52,159 nt of DNA from Methylobacterium isbiliense (GTDB taxonomy: Bacteria; Pseudomonadota; Alphaproteobacteria; Rhizobiales; Beijerinckiaceae). Shown here piece after piece: positions 7,790 to 17,513 of the stretch. A model generated the notes under the pieces. That model was not told the origin of the DNA. It saw nothing but the letters and a program-made list of their open reading frames with translations, and searched no databases. Location: positions 1 through 52,159 of the forward strand of contig NZ_BPQQ01000087.1 in NCBI RefSeq assembly GCF_022179325.1. The letters are read 5' to 3'. A program made the position numbers and the translations under genes. How positions within the stretch are numbered: the first letter of the stretch is position 1; each line of letters starts with the position of its first letter.

Positions 7790-8545
7790 CTAGTGGCCCG
7801 GGTGCAGCGCGTCGCTGAGATAGATCGAGGTCAGCGTCGCGAAGACGTAGGCCTGCAGCACGGCGACCAGCACCTCGAGGGCCGTGAGGGCGACCGCGAG
7901 GGCGAGCGGCAGCGGCGAGAGGATGCCGGCGGCTCCGGCCGCGAGCAGGGCCGGCACGAAGCCCGCGAAGATCTTCAGGGCGATGTGGCCGGCCAGCATG
8001 TTGGCGAACAGACGCACCGAGAGGCTGATCGGCCGCGAGATGAACGAGACCACCTCGATCCCGACGACCAGCGGCTTCAGCCAGCCGGGCACGCCCGGGG
8101 GCACGAACAGGTTCAGGAAGTGGGTGCCGTGCGCCATGAACCCGTAGATGACCACGGTCAGGATCACCACGAGCGCCAGCATGAATGTGACGATGATGTG
8201 GCTCGTCACCGTGAAGGTGTAGGGGATCATCCCGAACAGGTTGAGGACCAGGATGAACATGAAGAGGGAGAACACGAGCGGCACGAAGCGCTCGCTGCCG
8301 TGCCCGGCCGACTGGTGCACCGTGGAGGCGATGAACTCGTAGAAGGTCTCGGCGAGCGACTGCATGCGCCCGGGGACGAGGGAACGGCGGCTCGTCGCCA
8401 CGATGGTGAGCAGCGCGATCACACCCACGGCGGCGAACATGTAGAGGGCCGACTGCGTGAAGGCGATTTCCTGGTGGCCGATGTGCCCGAACGAAATCAG
8501 CGGCTTCAGCTCGAACTGGTGGATCGGATCCATCTTCGCGGCCAT
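7790..8545 (-). CDS. atpB: F0F1 ATP synthase subunit a
   Basis: 251 residues, polytopic. It forms the proton half-channels against the c-ring. The essential arginine is R178 in 'SLSVRLFANMLAGH', and 'HIIVTFMLALVVILT' and the C-terminal 'QAYVFATLTSIYL' are family signatures. Starts MAAKMDPIHQF; the ATG four codons in (MDPIHQF) is an equally possible start. Located between atpI and atpE in the usual order. Confidence 0.95.
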   Translation of the reverse strand: MAAKMDPIHQFELKPLISFGHIGHQEIAFTQSALYMFAAVGVIALLTIVATSRRSLVPGRMQSLAETFYEFIASTVHQSAGHGSERFVPLVFSLFMFILVLNLFGMIPYTFTVTSHIIVTFMLALVVILTVVIYGFMAHGTHFLNLFVPPGVPGWLKPLVVGIEVVSFISRPISLSVRLFANMLAGHIALKIFAGFVPALLAAGAAGILSPLPLALAVALTALEVLVAVLQAYVFATLTSIYLSDALHPGH

Positions 8546-8626
8546 GCCGGTCCCGCCCTTCCCCTGTCGGCACCGCGGGTGCGGCGCCTGATCCGTGCTG
8601 GCGGATGCACGGCATCCACCGGATGA

Positions 8627-9007
8627 TCAAGTCCCCGTGCCGTCATTCTTCGTGTCCGTGACACGAAAAAACCCCGACACGCGCATCACGTTGTAGACCC
8701 CGGCCGCGAAGCCCAGCACGAGCAGGACGATCAACCCCCAGGGCTTGGTGCCCAGGAGCTGGTCGCAGCCCCAGCCGAGAAGGCCGCCCGCCAGCACGCC
8801 CGCCACGAACTCCGTCGAGAGACGCATGGCCTGGCCGAGGGGCGAGGGTTGGTCCGTCCGTCCCGAACGCGACGAAGGATCGGGAGCAGCCGGGGGCCGC
8901 TTCCGGTCGATCTGCGTTTCGAGACGTTTGAGCCTCGCGGAGAGATCGCTGTCGGCGGCAGGATCCCGACCGGTTTCGGTCTCGTCGCGCGGGTCTTTGC
9001 CGGTCAT
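8627..9007 (-). CDS. atpI: ATP synthase subunit I (AtpI)
   Basis: 126 residues: a long hydrophilic N-terminus (to about 58) and two membrane helices, 'STEFVAGVLAGGLLGWGCDQLLG' and 'WGLIVLLVLGFAAGVYNVMRV', the AtpI/AtpZ-type core associated with c-ring assembly. It is the first gene of the F0 operon, with a good promoter upstream (9070-9098). Some Methylobacterium-type AtpI proteins are short or divergent at the N-terminus, as here. Confidence 0.88.
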   Translation of the reverse strand: MTGKDPRDETETGRDPAADSDLSARLKRLETQIDRKRPPAAPDPSSRSGRTDQPSPLGQAMRLSTEFVAGVLAGGLLGWGCDQLLGTKPWGLIVLLVLGFAAGVYNVMRVSGFFRVTDTKNDGTGT

Positions 9008-9069
9008 GGCGCGACCTCACGTCGGCGAGGCGATGGGATCGGACCCGGGTGCCCCCTTCGAGCGGGCGC

Positions 9070-9098
9070 ACCATAGTTTCGCCCACCTTGGGAGTCAA
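9070..9098 (-). promoter_or_regulatory. Sigma-70-type promoter of the F0 ATP synthase operon
   Basis: On the minus strand, TTGACT (9093-9098) and TATGGT (9070-9075) are separated by 17 bases, a good match to the housekeeping promoter. It lies about 63 bases before the atpI start. Confidence 0.65.
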
Positions 9099-9161
9099 GG
9101 ACGCGTGAATTAGCCATAAGTCTTTGGTCCGCCTTGCTGATTCGCAACGGCCGCGCCGCCC

Positions 9162-12100
9162 TCACACCGCTTCGCGCAAGGACTCGGCGGTGGCGAGATC
9201 GACGGAGACCAGCTGCGACACCCCCCGCTCCGCCATCGTCACCCCGAACAGCCGGTTCATCCGCGCCATGGTGATCGGGTTGTGCGTGATGACGAGGAAG
9301 CGGGTGTCGGTGTCCCGCGCCATCGCGTCCAAGAGGTCGCAGTAGCGCTCGACGTTGGCGTCGTCGAGGGGGGCGTCGACCTCGTCGAGCACGCAGACCG
9401 GCGAGGGGTTGGTCAGGAACACCGCGAAGATCAGCGCGGTCGCGGTGAGCGCCTGCTCGCCGCCGGAGAGCAGCGTCATGGTCTGAGGCTTCTTGCCGGG
9501 CGGGCGGGCCAGGATCTCCAGGCCCGCCTCCAGGGGATCGTCCGAATCGACCAGCGTCAGCTCGGCGGTGCCGCCGCCGAACAGCGTCGTGAACAGGCGC
9601 TCGAAATGCCCGTTCACCGCCGCGAAGGCGGCGAGCAGGCGCTCACGGCCCTCCCGGTTGAGGCTGGCGATGCCGCCGCGCAGGCGGCGGATCGCCTCGA
9701 TCAGATCGTCGCGCTCGCGCCCGAGATCGTCGCGCCGCCCCTCCGCCTCCGCCAGCTCCGCCTCGGCCCGCAGGTTCACGGCCCCGAGCCGCTCGCGGTC
9801 GGCCTTGAGGCCGGCGAGATGCGCCTCGATGCCGGCCGCTTCCGGCAGGGCGTCGCCCGGCGCCACCCCCGCCAGCCCGAACAGCCCCTCGGGGGTGGTA
9901 TCGAGGGTGTCCTGGATGCTGCGGGCGATCTCGGCGAGGCGGCGCACCAGCGCCTCGTGCCCGGCGACGGCCGCCGCCCTCCCCTCGCGGGCGGAGGCGA
10001 GCGCGTCGAGGGCCTCGCGCGCCCGGGCATCGGCCCGGGCCTGCGCCGTCTCGGCGGCGGCGAGCCGGTCGGCGGCCTCCCGGCGCGCGGCCTCGGCGGC
10101 CTCGGTGGCGCCCGCGAGCCGGCGGCGCTCCAGCCGGAAGCCGTCGGGCGCCTCCGCGAGTTCGCCCTGCTCTTCTTCGGCCCGCGCCGCGCGCGCGGCT
10201 AAGTCCTCCAGCGCGGCCTCGGCGCGCCCGGCCCGTTCGCGCCAGCGCGCCCGGTCGGCCTCGAGCGTCTCGCGGCGGCGGCGGCGCTCGTCCTCGGCCC
10301 GCGCCAGGGCGAGTCGCGCGGCCTGCGCCTCCGCGGCCCGCGCCCGGCCCGCCTCGGCGCGAGCCCGCGCCGCCGCGAGGGCGTGGGCCGCCTCCGCGTC
10401 CTCGGGCAGCTCCGCCAGCGCTTCCGCCGCGGCCTCCATCCGGGCCGCGGCCTCCTCCGCCTCGTCGGTCACGCGGGCCAACGCCTCGGCGAGGGCGGCG
10501 CGTTTGGCCGCCCCGTCCGCCTCCCGGCGCTCGGCGCCCGCCAGGGCCTCGCGCGCCGCATCGAAGCCGCGCCGCGCCGAGCGGGCGCCGTCGAGCGCGC
10601 GCGCCTCCGCGGCGGCGGCCTCCCGGACCGCCTCCTGCACGGCCTCGAAGCGCGCACGCGCGGCCTCCGCGGCCGCCCGGGCGAGCGCCGCCTGCTCGGC
10701 GAGCGCGTCGAGGCGGTTGCGCTCGGCGAGCCGGCGCGCGGCCGGCGCCGGCGCCTCGGCGGCGGCCGTGAACCCGTCCCAGCGGTGGAGGTCGCCCTCC
10801 CGGGTGACGAGGCGCTGGCCCGGGCGCAGGGCGCCGCGCAGCGCCGCCGCCGCGGCGCGGGGGGCGACCGCGATCTGGGCGAGGCGCCGCGCGAGCGGGT
10901 CCGGCGCCGTGACGAATCGCGCGAGCGGCTCCGTCCCGGGCGGCAGGGGCGGATCCTCGGGCGAATGCGGCGCCCCCGCCCAGCGGGTGGGCGCCGCCGC
11001 ATCGGTAGAGGCGTCGAGATCCTCGCCCAGCGCCGCCGCCAGCGCCGCCTCGTAGCCGGGCGCCACCGTGACGGCGTCGAGCACGGGGGCGAAGCGCGCC
11101 TCGGCCGCGGGCGCGACCAGCTTGGCGAGGGTGCGGGCCTCGGTGTCGAGCCGCGCCGCCTCGCGCTCCGCCGCACCCAGGGCCGGCCGGGCGCGCGCCT
11201 CGGCGTCGCGGGCGGCGGCCAGCCCCTCGCGCGCGGCCAGGGCGGCCTCCTCGGCGGACTCGCTCTCCTCGGCCGCCGCCGCCACGGCGGCCCCGAGATC
11301 CGCGAGACCCTGAGCGCCCGCGGGCACCCGCGCCGCCTCGCCGGACAGGCGGCCGCGCTCGGCCGCGAACCGCTCCGCCCGGATGCGCTCGTCCCGCAGG
11401 GTCCGCTCCAGGGCCGCACGGCGGGCCTGATGCTCGGCCGCCGCCGCCTGGGCGGAGGCGAGCGCGGCCTCGGCGTCGGCCAGCGCCGCGTCCGCCGCGG
11501 CGGCGCGCGCGGCGGCCTCCTCGCGCGCGTCCTCCGCCCCGGCCTCCGCCGCCAGGGCGGCGGCCTCCGCGTCGAGGCGCTCCAGCGTGGCGGCCGCGTC
11601 GGTGCGGGATGCCGTCTCGCGGGCGATGTCGCGGCGCAGGTCCGCGATCTGACGGGTGAGGTCGCGCAGGCGCTCGGCGGCGCGGCGCTCCTGCGCGTCG
11701 AGGGCGGCCGCGGCGTGCGTCAGGCGCTGGAGCGCGGCGGCCGCCTCCGTCTCGGCTTCGCGCAGGCGCGGCAGCGCGGCGGCCGCCACGGCCTGGATGC
11801 GCGCCGCCTCCTGCTGCTCGGCCTGGGCGGCGGCGGTGCGCTCCTGCGCCAGGGCCAGCGCCCGCTCGGCGGCCGCGGCCTCGGCGCGGGCGCCCGCATG
11901 GGTGATCAGCAGCAGCAGCGCCTCGTGGCGGCGGATCTCGGCGGCGAGCGCCCGGTAGCGCTGCGCTGCGCGGGCCTGCCGGCGCAGCGCGTCGACGCCC
12001 GAGGTGATCGCCGTCAGCACGTCCTCGACCCGCGCGAGGTTCTCCTCGGCGGCGCGCAGCCGCAGCTCCGCCTCGTGCCGGCGGGCGTGCAGGCCGCCGA

Positions 12101-12608
12101 TGCCCGCCGCGTCCTCCAGGATGCGCCGGCGCGCCTGGGGCTTGGCGGCGATCAGCTCGGCCACCTGTCCCTGGCGCACCATCGCGGGCGAGCGCGCGCC
12201 CGTCGCCGCGTCGGCGAACAGCAGCTGCACGTCGCGCGCCCGCACCTCGCGGCCGTTGATGCGGTAGGTCGAGCCCGCCCCCCGGTCGATGCGCCGGGCG
12301 ACCTCCAGCACGTCGGCGGCGTTGAAGGCGGCCGGTGCGGTGCGGGCGGCGTTGTCGAGGCTGAGGGTCACCTCGGCGTGGCTGCGGCCGGGCCGGTGGC
12401 CGGAGCCCGAGAAGATCACGTCGTCCATGCCGGACGCGCGCATGTTCTTGTGCGAGTTCTCGCCCATGACCCAGCGCAGGGCCTCGACGAGGTTCGACTT
12501 GCCGCAGCCGTTCGGGCCGATGATGCCGGTGAGGCCCGGCTCGATGAGGAACTCGCTCGGCTCGACGAAGGTCTTGAAGCCGACGATGCGCAGGCGGGTG
12601 AGCTTCAT
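9162..12608 (-). CDS. smc: Chromosome segregation protein SMC
   Basis: 1148 residues with the complete SMC plan. The N-terminal head carries Walker A GPNGCGKS at 31-38 ('MKLTRLRIVGFKTF' start is family-typical). Two very long Ala/Glu/Arg coiled-coil arms surround a hinge near residues 500-620 ('FAPVLDAVTVAPGYEAALAAALG'). The C-terminal head has the signature 'LLSGGEQALTATAL' (about 1046) and Walker B 'VCVLDEVDAPLDD' (about 1069). It organises and helps segregate chromosomes, normally with ScpA and ScpB, which are not in this window. The DsbA-like gene lies 84 bases upstream on the same strand, an arrangement I recall from other Rhizobiales. Confidence 0.96.
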   Translation of the reverse strand: MKLTRLRIVGFKTFVEPSEFLIEPGLTGIIGPNGCGKSNLVEALRWVMGENSHKNMRASGMDDVIFSGSGHRPGRSHAEVTLSLDNAARTAPAAFNAADVLEVARRIDRGAGSTYRINGREVRARDVQLLFADAATGARSPAMVRQGQVAELIAAKPQARRRILEDAAGIGGLHARRHEAELRLRAAEENLARVEDVLTAITSGVDALRRQARAAQRYRALAAEIRRHEALLLLITHAGARAEAAAAERALALAQERTAAAQAEQQEAARIQAVAAAALPRLREAETEAAAALQRLTHAAAALDAQERRAAERLRDLTRQIADLRRDIARETASRTDAAATLERLDAEAAALAAEAGAEDAREEAAARAAAADAALADAEAALASAQAAAAEHQARRAALERTLRDERIRAERFAAERGRLSGEAARVPAGAQGLADLGAAVAAAAEESESAEEAALAAREGLAAARDAEARARPALGAAEREAARLDTEARTLAKLVAPAAEARFAPVLDAVTVAPGYEAALAAALGEDLDASTDAAAPTRWAGAPHSPEDPPLPPGTEPLARFVTAPDPLARRLAQIAVAPRAAAAALRGALRPGQRLVTREGDLHRWDGFTAAAEAPAPAARRLAERNRLDALAEQAALARAAAEAARARFEAVQEAVREAAAAEARALDGARSARRGFDAAREALAGAERREADGAAKRAALAEALARVTDEAEEAAARMEAAAEALAELPEDAEAAHALAAARARAEAGRARAAEAQAARLALARAEDERRRRRETLEADRARWRERAGRAEAALEDLAARAARAEEEQGELAEAPDGFRLERRRLAGATEAAEAARREAADRLAAAETAQARADARAREALDALASAREGRAAAVAGHEALVRRLAEIARSIQDTLDTTPEGLFGLAGVAPGDALPEAAGIEAHLAGLKADRERLGAVNLRAEAELAEAEGRRDDLGRERDDLIEAIRRLRGGIASLNREGRERLLAAFAAVNGHFERLFTTLFGGGTAELTLVDSDDPLEAGLEILARPPGKKPQTMTLLSGGEQALTATALIFAVFLTNPSPVCVLDEVDAPLDDANVERYCDLLDAMARDTDTRFLVITHNPITMARMNRLFGVTMAERGVSQLVSVDLATAESLREAV

Positions 12609-12691
12609 CGGGCGTCCGGGAGGCGCCGGTCAGGCCGGGCCGCGTTCCGGCCCGGCCCGGAGTCCCGGCCGACGGATCTGCTCGCCGCGCC

Positions 12692-13324
12692 TCACGCCCC
12701 GACGATCGGCTTGATGACCTTCTCCATCGCGTCGATCGAGGTCTCGCCCTGGTGCTTCTGCCCGTTGATGAAGAAGGTCGGGGTCGAGTTGACCTTGAAC
12801 ACGGTCATGCCCCGCTCCTTCACGGCATTGATCGCGTCGTAGAGCTTCTGGTCCTTGAGCGTGGCCTCGAACTTCTCGCGCGAGAAGCCGGCCTGCTTCA
12901 TCATCTGCTCGAGGGCGTCGAGGGGCTTGGGCACGAAGGCCCAGGTGGCCTGCTGGTCGAAGAGCAGGTCGGTGATCGGGTAGTAGCGGGCGGAGTTGTC
13001 GGCACGGGCCAGCATGAAGGCCGCGGTGGCGAGCGGGTCGAGGGGGAACTCGCGCAGGGTGAAGCGCACCTTGCCGGTGTCGATCCAGCGCTCCTTGAGC
13101 GCCGGCCACGTGGTCTTGTGGAAGGCCGCGCAGTGCGAGCAGGTCATCGAGGCGTACTCGATGATCGTGCACTTCGCGTCGGCCGGGCCGAGCCAGACGT
13201 CGCCGAGCGGCCCGGGCTGCAGCAGGCTGTCGGCGGCCGGTCCCTGCGCGAAGGCGGGGAGCGCGAGGCGGGGAAAGAGCAGGGCCGCGCCGGTGAGCGT
13301 CAGCGCGTCGCGCCGGGTGATCAT
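12692..13324 (-). CDS. DsbA-family thioredoxin-fold protein, secreted
   Basis: 210 residues. N-terminus MITRRDALTLTGAALLFPRLALPAFA has a twin Arg followed by a hydrophobic stretch and an A-x-A cleavage site, so Tat or Sec export is likely. The thioredoxin active site is C62-S-H-C65 in 'YASMTCSHCAAFH', and the cis-proline loop is 'NSTPTFFING'. This is the DsbA/ScsC-like 'thioredoxin domain 4' type, catalysing disulfide exchange in the periplasm. The ATG at 13324 is preceded by GGAG and gives the complete signal peptide; the longer frame to 13471 does not. No membrane partner (DsbB) is nearby. Confidence 0.88.
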   Translation of the reverse strand: MITRRDALTLTGAALLFPRLALPAFAQGPAADSLLQPGPLGDVWLGPADAKCTIIEYASMTCSHCAAFHKTTWPALKERWIDTGKVRFTLREFPLDPLATAAFMLARADNSARYYPITDLLFDQQATWAFVPKPLDALEQMMKQAGFSREKFEATLKDQKLYDAINAVKERGMTVFKVNSTPTFFINGQKHQGETSIDAMEKVIKPIVGA

Positions 13325-13415
13325 GGTCGTTCTCCGAAGGGAGCCGGGCTGTCGAATGAGCAGATCGGTAGAATCCCGGCCGTCGCAAGGCAAGGTTTGG
13401 CAGCGTCGCGGGGGT

Positions 13416-15242
13416 TCAGGCCCCGAGCGGGCGCGTCGCGCGGTCGAGCCACGCGCGGGTCTCGGGATCAAGGTCCGGCGACAGCGTCTCGCGGACCCGG
13501 GCGTGATAGGCGTCGAGCCACGCCGCCTCGGCGGGGGCGAGCAGCGCGGGCTCGATCAGGGCGCGGTCGAGGGGGGCCAGCGTCAGGGTCTCGAAGCCGA
13601 GCATCGGGCGCTCGGCGCCCGCGATCGCGCGCTCCTCCACCAGGATCAGGTTCTCGATGCGGATGCCGTAGGCGCCCGCCCGGTAGTAGCCCGGCTCGTT
13701 CGACAGGATCATGCCGGCCTGGAGCACGGTGGTGCCGGTCTTGGCGATGCGCTGCGGCCCCTCGTGCACCGACAGGAACGAGCCGACCCCGTGGCCGGTG
13801 CCGTGGTCGAAGTCGAGACCCGCCTCCCAGAGCGGGCGGCGGGCGAAGCTGTCGATCTGCGCCCCCGTGGTGCCGCGCGGGAACAGCGCGGTCGCCACCG
13901 CGATGTGGCCCTTGAGCACGCGGGTGAAGCGGTCGCGCATCTCGGGCGTCGGCGGGCCGACCGCCACCGTCCGGGTGATGTCGGTGGTGCCGTCGCGGTA
14001 CTGCGCGCCGGAATCGATCAGGAAGAGCTCGCCCGGCCGCAGCCTGCGGTCGGTGGCCGCCGTCACCCGGTAGTGCACGATGGCGCCGTTCGGCCCGCTG
14101 CCCGCGATGGTCGGGAAGGAGACGTCGCGCAGATCCCCGCCCTCGGCCCGGAAGGCTTCGAGCCGGCAGACCGCCGCGATCTCGCTCACCGCGCCGCCCG
14201 GGGCCTCGCGGGCGAGCCAGGCGAGGAAGCGCGTCACCGCGGCGCCGTCGCGCCGGTGCGCCGCCCGGGTGCCGGCGATCTCGGCGGCGTTCTTGACCGC
14301 CTTCATGCCGGTGATCGGATCGGGGCCGACCTCCACCGTGCCGCCCGCCTCCTCGATGCGCCGCCGCAGGGCCACCGCCCCGGTGGCCGCGTCGAGCCGC
14401 ACCCGCGCCCGGGCGGCCCCGAGCGCGTCGAGCGCCGCCGGGAGCGCCGCCGGGTCGGCCCGCTCGGCGAGGCCGGCCAGGGCCGCCTGCGCCTCCGGCG
14501 TCACCTTGGCGGCGTCGAGAAAGAGCGTGGCGCGGCCCTCCCGCGGGATGATCGCGTAGCCGAGCGGCAGGGGCGTGTGGGCGACGTCGCCGCCGCGCAA
14601 GTTGAAGGCCCAGGCGAGGTTGTGCGGATCGGAGACGACGAGGGCATCGGCCTTGGGCTTGGCGAGCGCCGCGCGCACCCGGTCGAGCTTCGCGGCCGCG
14701 CTCTCGCCGGCCAGCGCCTCCGGATGCGGGACGACGGACGCCCTGGGCGCGGCCGGCCGGTCGATCCAGATCTGGTCCACGAGGTTGAGGCGGGCCGGTT
14801 CGAGCCGCCCACCCGCGGCCTGCACCGCCCGCTCGAGGCGGGCGAGACCGTCCGGCGTGTGGAGCCAGGGGTCGTAGGCGAGGACGCCGCCCGGCGGCAG
14901 GTTCGCCTCGATCCAGGCCTCGGCGGAGGTCTCGGCGAGCGGCACCGGCGTGATCACCGCGGTGTCCACCTGCTCGGCCGCCTGCAGGGTGTAGCGCCCG
15001 TCCACCACCAGGGCGGCCCGGTCGGGCAGGATGACGGCGGTGCCGGCCGAGCCGGTGAAGCCGGTGAGCCACGCCAGCCGCTCGGCCTGGGGCGGCACGT
15101 ATTCCGACTGGTGCTCGTCGGCCCGCGGCACCACGAAGCCCGAGAAGCCCTGCTGCAGCATCGCCGCGCGCAAGGCCGCGACGCGGGCCGCGCCCGCCTT
15201 GTGGCCGGGATCGTCGAAGGTCTGGAAGCGGGCGTGCATCAT
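13416..15242 (-). CDS. Xaa-Pro aminopeptidase, M24B family
   Basis: 608 residues, the usual length of the three-domain cytoplasmic aminopeptidase P type. The N-terminal creatinase-like domains begin 'RVAALRAAMLQQGFSGFVVPRADEHQSEYVP', and the C-terminal pita-bread domain has the metal ligands: two Asp in 'IDSGAQYRDGTTDITRT', His in 'DHGTGHGVGSF', Glu in 'SNEPGYY' and Glu in 'GIRIENL'. It removes N-terminal residues that precede proline. Two adjacent ATG codons (15242 and 15239) are equally good starts. The sfsA gene lies 62 bases upstream on the same strand. Confidence 0.93.
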   Translation of the reverse strand: MMHARFQTFDDPGHKAGAARVAALRAAMLQQGFSGFVVPRADEHQSEYVPPQAERLAWLTGFTGSAGTAVILPDRAALVVDGRYTLQAAEQVDTAVITPVPLAETSAEAWIEANLPPGGVLAYDPWLHTPDGLARLERAVQAAGGRLEPARLNLVDQIWIDRPAAPRASVVPHPEALAGESAAAKLDRVRAALAKPKADALVVSDPHNLAWAFNLRGGDVAHTPLPLGYAIIPREGRATLFLDAAKVTPEAQAALAGLAERADPAALPAALDALGAARARVRLDAATGAVALRRRIEEAGGTVEVGPDPITGMKAVKNAAEIAGTRAAHRRDGAAVTRFLAWLAREAPGGAVSEIAAVCRLEAFRAEGGDLRDVSFPTIAGSGPNGAIVHYRVTAATDRRLRPGELFLIDSGAQYRDGTTDITRTVAVGPPTPEMRDRFTRVLKGHIAVATALFPRGTTGAQIDSFARRPLWEAGLDFDHGTGHGVGSFLSVHEGPQRIAKTGTTVLQAGMILSNEPGYYRAGAYGIRIENLILVEERAIAGAERPMLGFETLTLAPLDRALIEPALLAPAEAAWLDAYHARVRETLSPDLDPETRAWLDRATRPLGA

Positions 15243-15304
15243 GCCTGCCTGGGTACGCCGCGGCCGGCGTGGCGGCAATGGGCGGCCCGCCCTCCGTCCC
15301 GGGC

Positions 15305-16018
15305 TCAAGGCGCCGTGACGATCGGGATCTCGTGCGCGAGCGCGACCTCCTGCGGGCTCAGCCGGCAGACATGGGCGCGGGTCTCGACGCCGGCCGCCCG
15401 GGCGCGCCGGAACGCCGCCGCGAAGGCCGGGTCGATGTCGCCCGCCACGTCGAAGCGCTCGGCGCGCATCTGCACCACCACGATCACCATCGCCCGCCCG
15501 CCCGCGCGCACGACGTCGGCAAGGTCGTCCATGTGCCGGGCGCTGCGGGCGGCGGTGCAGTCGGGGAACTCCGCGAGGCCGGCCCGGCGCATCATGTGGC
15601 AGTTCTTCACCTCGACGTGGCAGGGGCCGTCCGGCCCGTCGGCCAGGAAGTCGACCCGGCTCGCGCGGGCATAGCGCACCTCGGGCCTGAGCGAGACGGC
15701 GCCCCGCAGGGCGGGGAGCCGGCCCTCCCGGAAGGCCTCCGCCACCAGGGCGTTCGGGCGCAGGGTGTTGATGCCGACCCATTGCGGCCCGCCCGGCAGA
15801 TCGGCCTCCACCATCTCCCAGGACCATGCGAGCTTGCGGGCCGGGTTGGCCGAGGCGGAGAGCAGCACCGGCCGGCCGGGCGCCACGAGGCCCAGCATCG
15901 CGCCCGGATTGGCGCAATGGGCCGTGACGACCGAGCCGTCCGCGAGGGCGACGTCGGCGAGGAAGCGCTTGTAGCGGCGCACCAGCCGCCCCTCGGTCAG
16001 CGGAGTCGGGAAGTGCAC
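15305..16018 (-). CDS. sfsA: Sugar fermentation stimulation protein homologue (DNA/RNA nuclease SfsA)
   Basis: 237 residues, full length for SfsA. The N-terminus 'HFPTPLTEGRLVRRYKRFLADVAL', 'AHCANPGAMLGL', the nuclease-like 'RVDFLADG...HVEVKNCHMM' and the end 'YARASRVDF' order are as in the family, which has a PD-(D/E)XK-like fold and is annotated as a nuclease. Biological role is uncertain. Starts with GTG at 16018, directly before HFPTPL. The divergent CinA-like gene begins about 120 bases away, so the two share an upstream region. Confidence 0.92.
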   Translation of the reverse strand: MHFPTPLTEGRLVRRYKRFLADVALADGSVVTAHCANPGAMLGLVAPGRPVLLSASANPARKLAWSWEMVEADLPGGPQWVGINTLRPNALVAEAFREGRLPALRGAVSLRPEVRYARASRVDFLADGPDGPCHVEVKNCHMMRRAGLAEFPDCTAARSARHMDDLADVVRAGGRAMVIVVVQMRAERFDVAGDIDPAFAAAFRRARAAGVETRAHVCRLSPQEVALAHEIPIVTAP

Positions 16019-16136
16019 GGGAGACGGGCGGGGTTCGGCATCGCGCCCCGCTTAGCAGCCGCGCACCGGGCGGACCATGCTTGAGCGGCGCCCACCGCCG
16101 CGATAGAGCACACCGTCCTCGCCTGAAGGAGATCCG

Positions 16137-16883
16137 ATGTCCGACCCGCAACCGGTCACGGCCGCCATCCTGGTCATCGGGGACGAGATCCTCTCGGGCC
16201 GGACCAAGGACAAGAACATCGGCTACATCGCCGAGTACCTCACCAACTCCGGCATCGACCTGCGCGAGGTGCGCGTCGTCCCGGACGTGGCCGAGGAGAT
16301 CGTCGGCGCCGTCAACGCCTTGCGCGCCCGCTACACCTACCTGTTCACCACCGGCGGCATCGGCCCGACCCACGACGACATCACGGCCGATTGCGTGGCG
16401 GCGGCGTTCGGGGTCGGCATCGACGTCGATCCGCGCGCCCGGGCGATGCTGCTGGAGCGCCACGCCGAGGCCGACCTCAACGAGGCGCGGCTGCGCATGG
16501 CCCGCATCCCCTTCGGGGCGGAGCTGATCGAGAACCCGATCTCCAAGGCGCCCGGCTTCATGATCGGCAACGTGATCGTGATGGCCGGGGTGCCCTCGAT
16601 CATGCAGGCGATGCTCGACCGGGTGGCGCCGCGGCTCAGGACCGGCGCGCGGGTGCTCGCCGAGACGATCGAGGCGGGGGCCCTGCCCGAGGGCGCCTAC
16701 GCGTCCGACCTCGCCGCCGTAGCGGGGGCGCATCCGGGCGTGTCGATCGGCTCCTATCCGTCCATGACGGCCGCGGGCTTCCGCAACCAGATCGTGGTGC
16801 GCGGGCGCGACGCCGACATGGTGGCGGCGGCCCGCCGGGACATCGAGGCGGCGGTGGCGCGCCTGCACGCCGCGAAGGGCTGA
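16137..16883 (+). CDS. Molybdopterin-binding / CinA N-terminal domain protein
   Basis: 248 residues with a MoCF-biosynthesis (MogA/MoaB-like) fold: 'AAILVIGDEILSGRTKDKNIGYIAEYL' and 'LFTTGGIGPTHDDITADCVA' are the signature substrate-binding segments. It is only the N-terminal domain of CinA-type proteins, without the C-terminal nicotinamide-nucleotide amidase domain, which is the normal form in many Alphaproteobacteria. A role in molybdenum cofactor or damaged-nucleotide metabolism is possible. A good AAGGAG site precedes the ATG. gpt begins 12 bases downstream. Confidence 0.88.
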   Translation: MSDPQPVTAAILVIGDEILSGRTKDKNIGYIAEYLTNSGIDLREVRVVPDVAEEIVGAVNALRARYTYLFTTGGIGPTHDDITADCVAAAFGVGIDVDPRARAMLLERHAEADLNEARLRMARIPFGAELIENPISKAPGFMIGNVIVMAGVPSIMQAMLDRVAPRLRTGARVLAETIEAGALPEGAYASDLAAVAGAHPGVSIGSYPSMTAAGFRNQIVVRGRDADMVAAARRDIEAAVARLHAAKG

Positions 16884-16895
16884 GGGAGCGGGGCG

Positions 16896-17402
16896 ATGGC
16901 GGCTGCCGGCGAGAAGGCGTTTCCGGTCTCCTGGGACCAGTTCCACCGCGACGCGCGGGCGCTCGCGTGGCGGCTCGCCGGCGCCGGGCCGTTCGAGGCG
17001 ATCGTCTGCATCACCCGCGGCGGCCTCGTGCCCGCCGCCGTGGTGGCGCGGGAACTCGGCATCCGGCTGATCGAGACGGTCTGCATCGCGAGCTATCACG
17101 ACTACCAGGAACAGGGCGCCCTCAAGGTCCTCAAGGAGGTGGCGCCGAGCATCCGGGCCATCGGCGACGGCAGCGGCCAGGGGGTGCTCGTCATCGACGA
17201 CCTCACGGATACGGGCCGGACCGCGCAGGTGGTGCGCGACCTGCTGCCCCGGGCGCATTTCGCCACCGTCTATGCCAAACCCGCCGGGCGCCCGCTCATC
17301 GACACCTTCGTGACCGAGGTGAGCCAGGACACCTGGATCTACTTTCCCTGGGACATGGGGCTCGCCTATCAGGCGCCGCTGCATCCGGGCAGCTCGGGCT
17401 GA
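16896..17402 (+). CDS. gpt: Xanthine-guanine phosphoribosyltransferase
   Basis: 168 residues. The PRPP-binding motif is '[14 protein letters not shown]' at 98-110, preceded by '[18 protein letters not shown]' typical of Gpt. The C-terminal '[11 protein letters not shown]' also matches the family. It salvages xanthine and guanine to nucleotides at the membrane surface. It follows the CinA-like gene by 12 bases and is likely cotranscribed with it. Confidence 0.94.
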   Translation: MAAAGEKAFPVSWDQFHRDARALAWRLAGAGPFEAIVCITRGGLVPAAVVARELGIRLIETVCIASYHDYQEQGALKVLKEVAPSIRAIGDGSGQGVLVIDDLTDTGRTAQVVRDLLPRAHFATVYAKPAGRPLIDTFVTEVSQDTWIYFPWDMGLAYQAPLHPGSSG

Positions 17403-17513
17403 CTGGCCCTCCCGTAGGGTAGCCCGCCGGAGAATTCCGGCCGATCGCGGAACCGAAGCGACGGTGGCGCTTTGCGCTGGACCGGGATCATCCGGCCGCC
17501 CGCGAGCCCCGCC

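Noticed and set aside
10383-12842. A long plus-strand open frame antisense to smc
   Set aside because: It mirrors the coiled-coil codons of smc and has Arg/Gly/Leu-rich nonsense composition with no domain.
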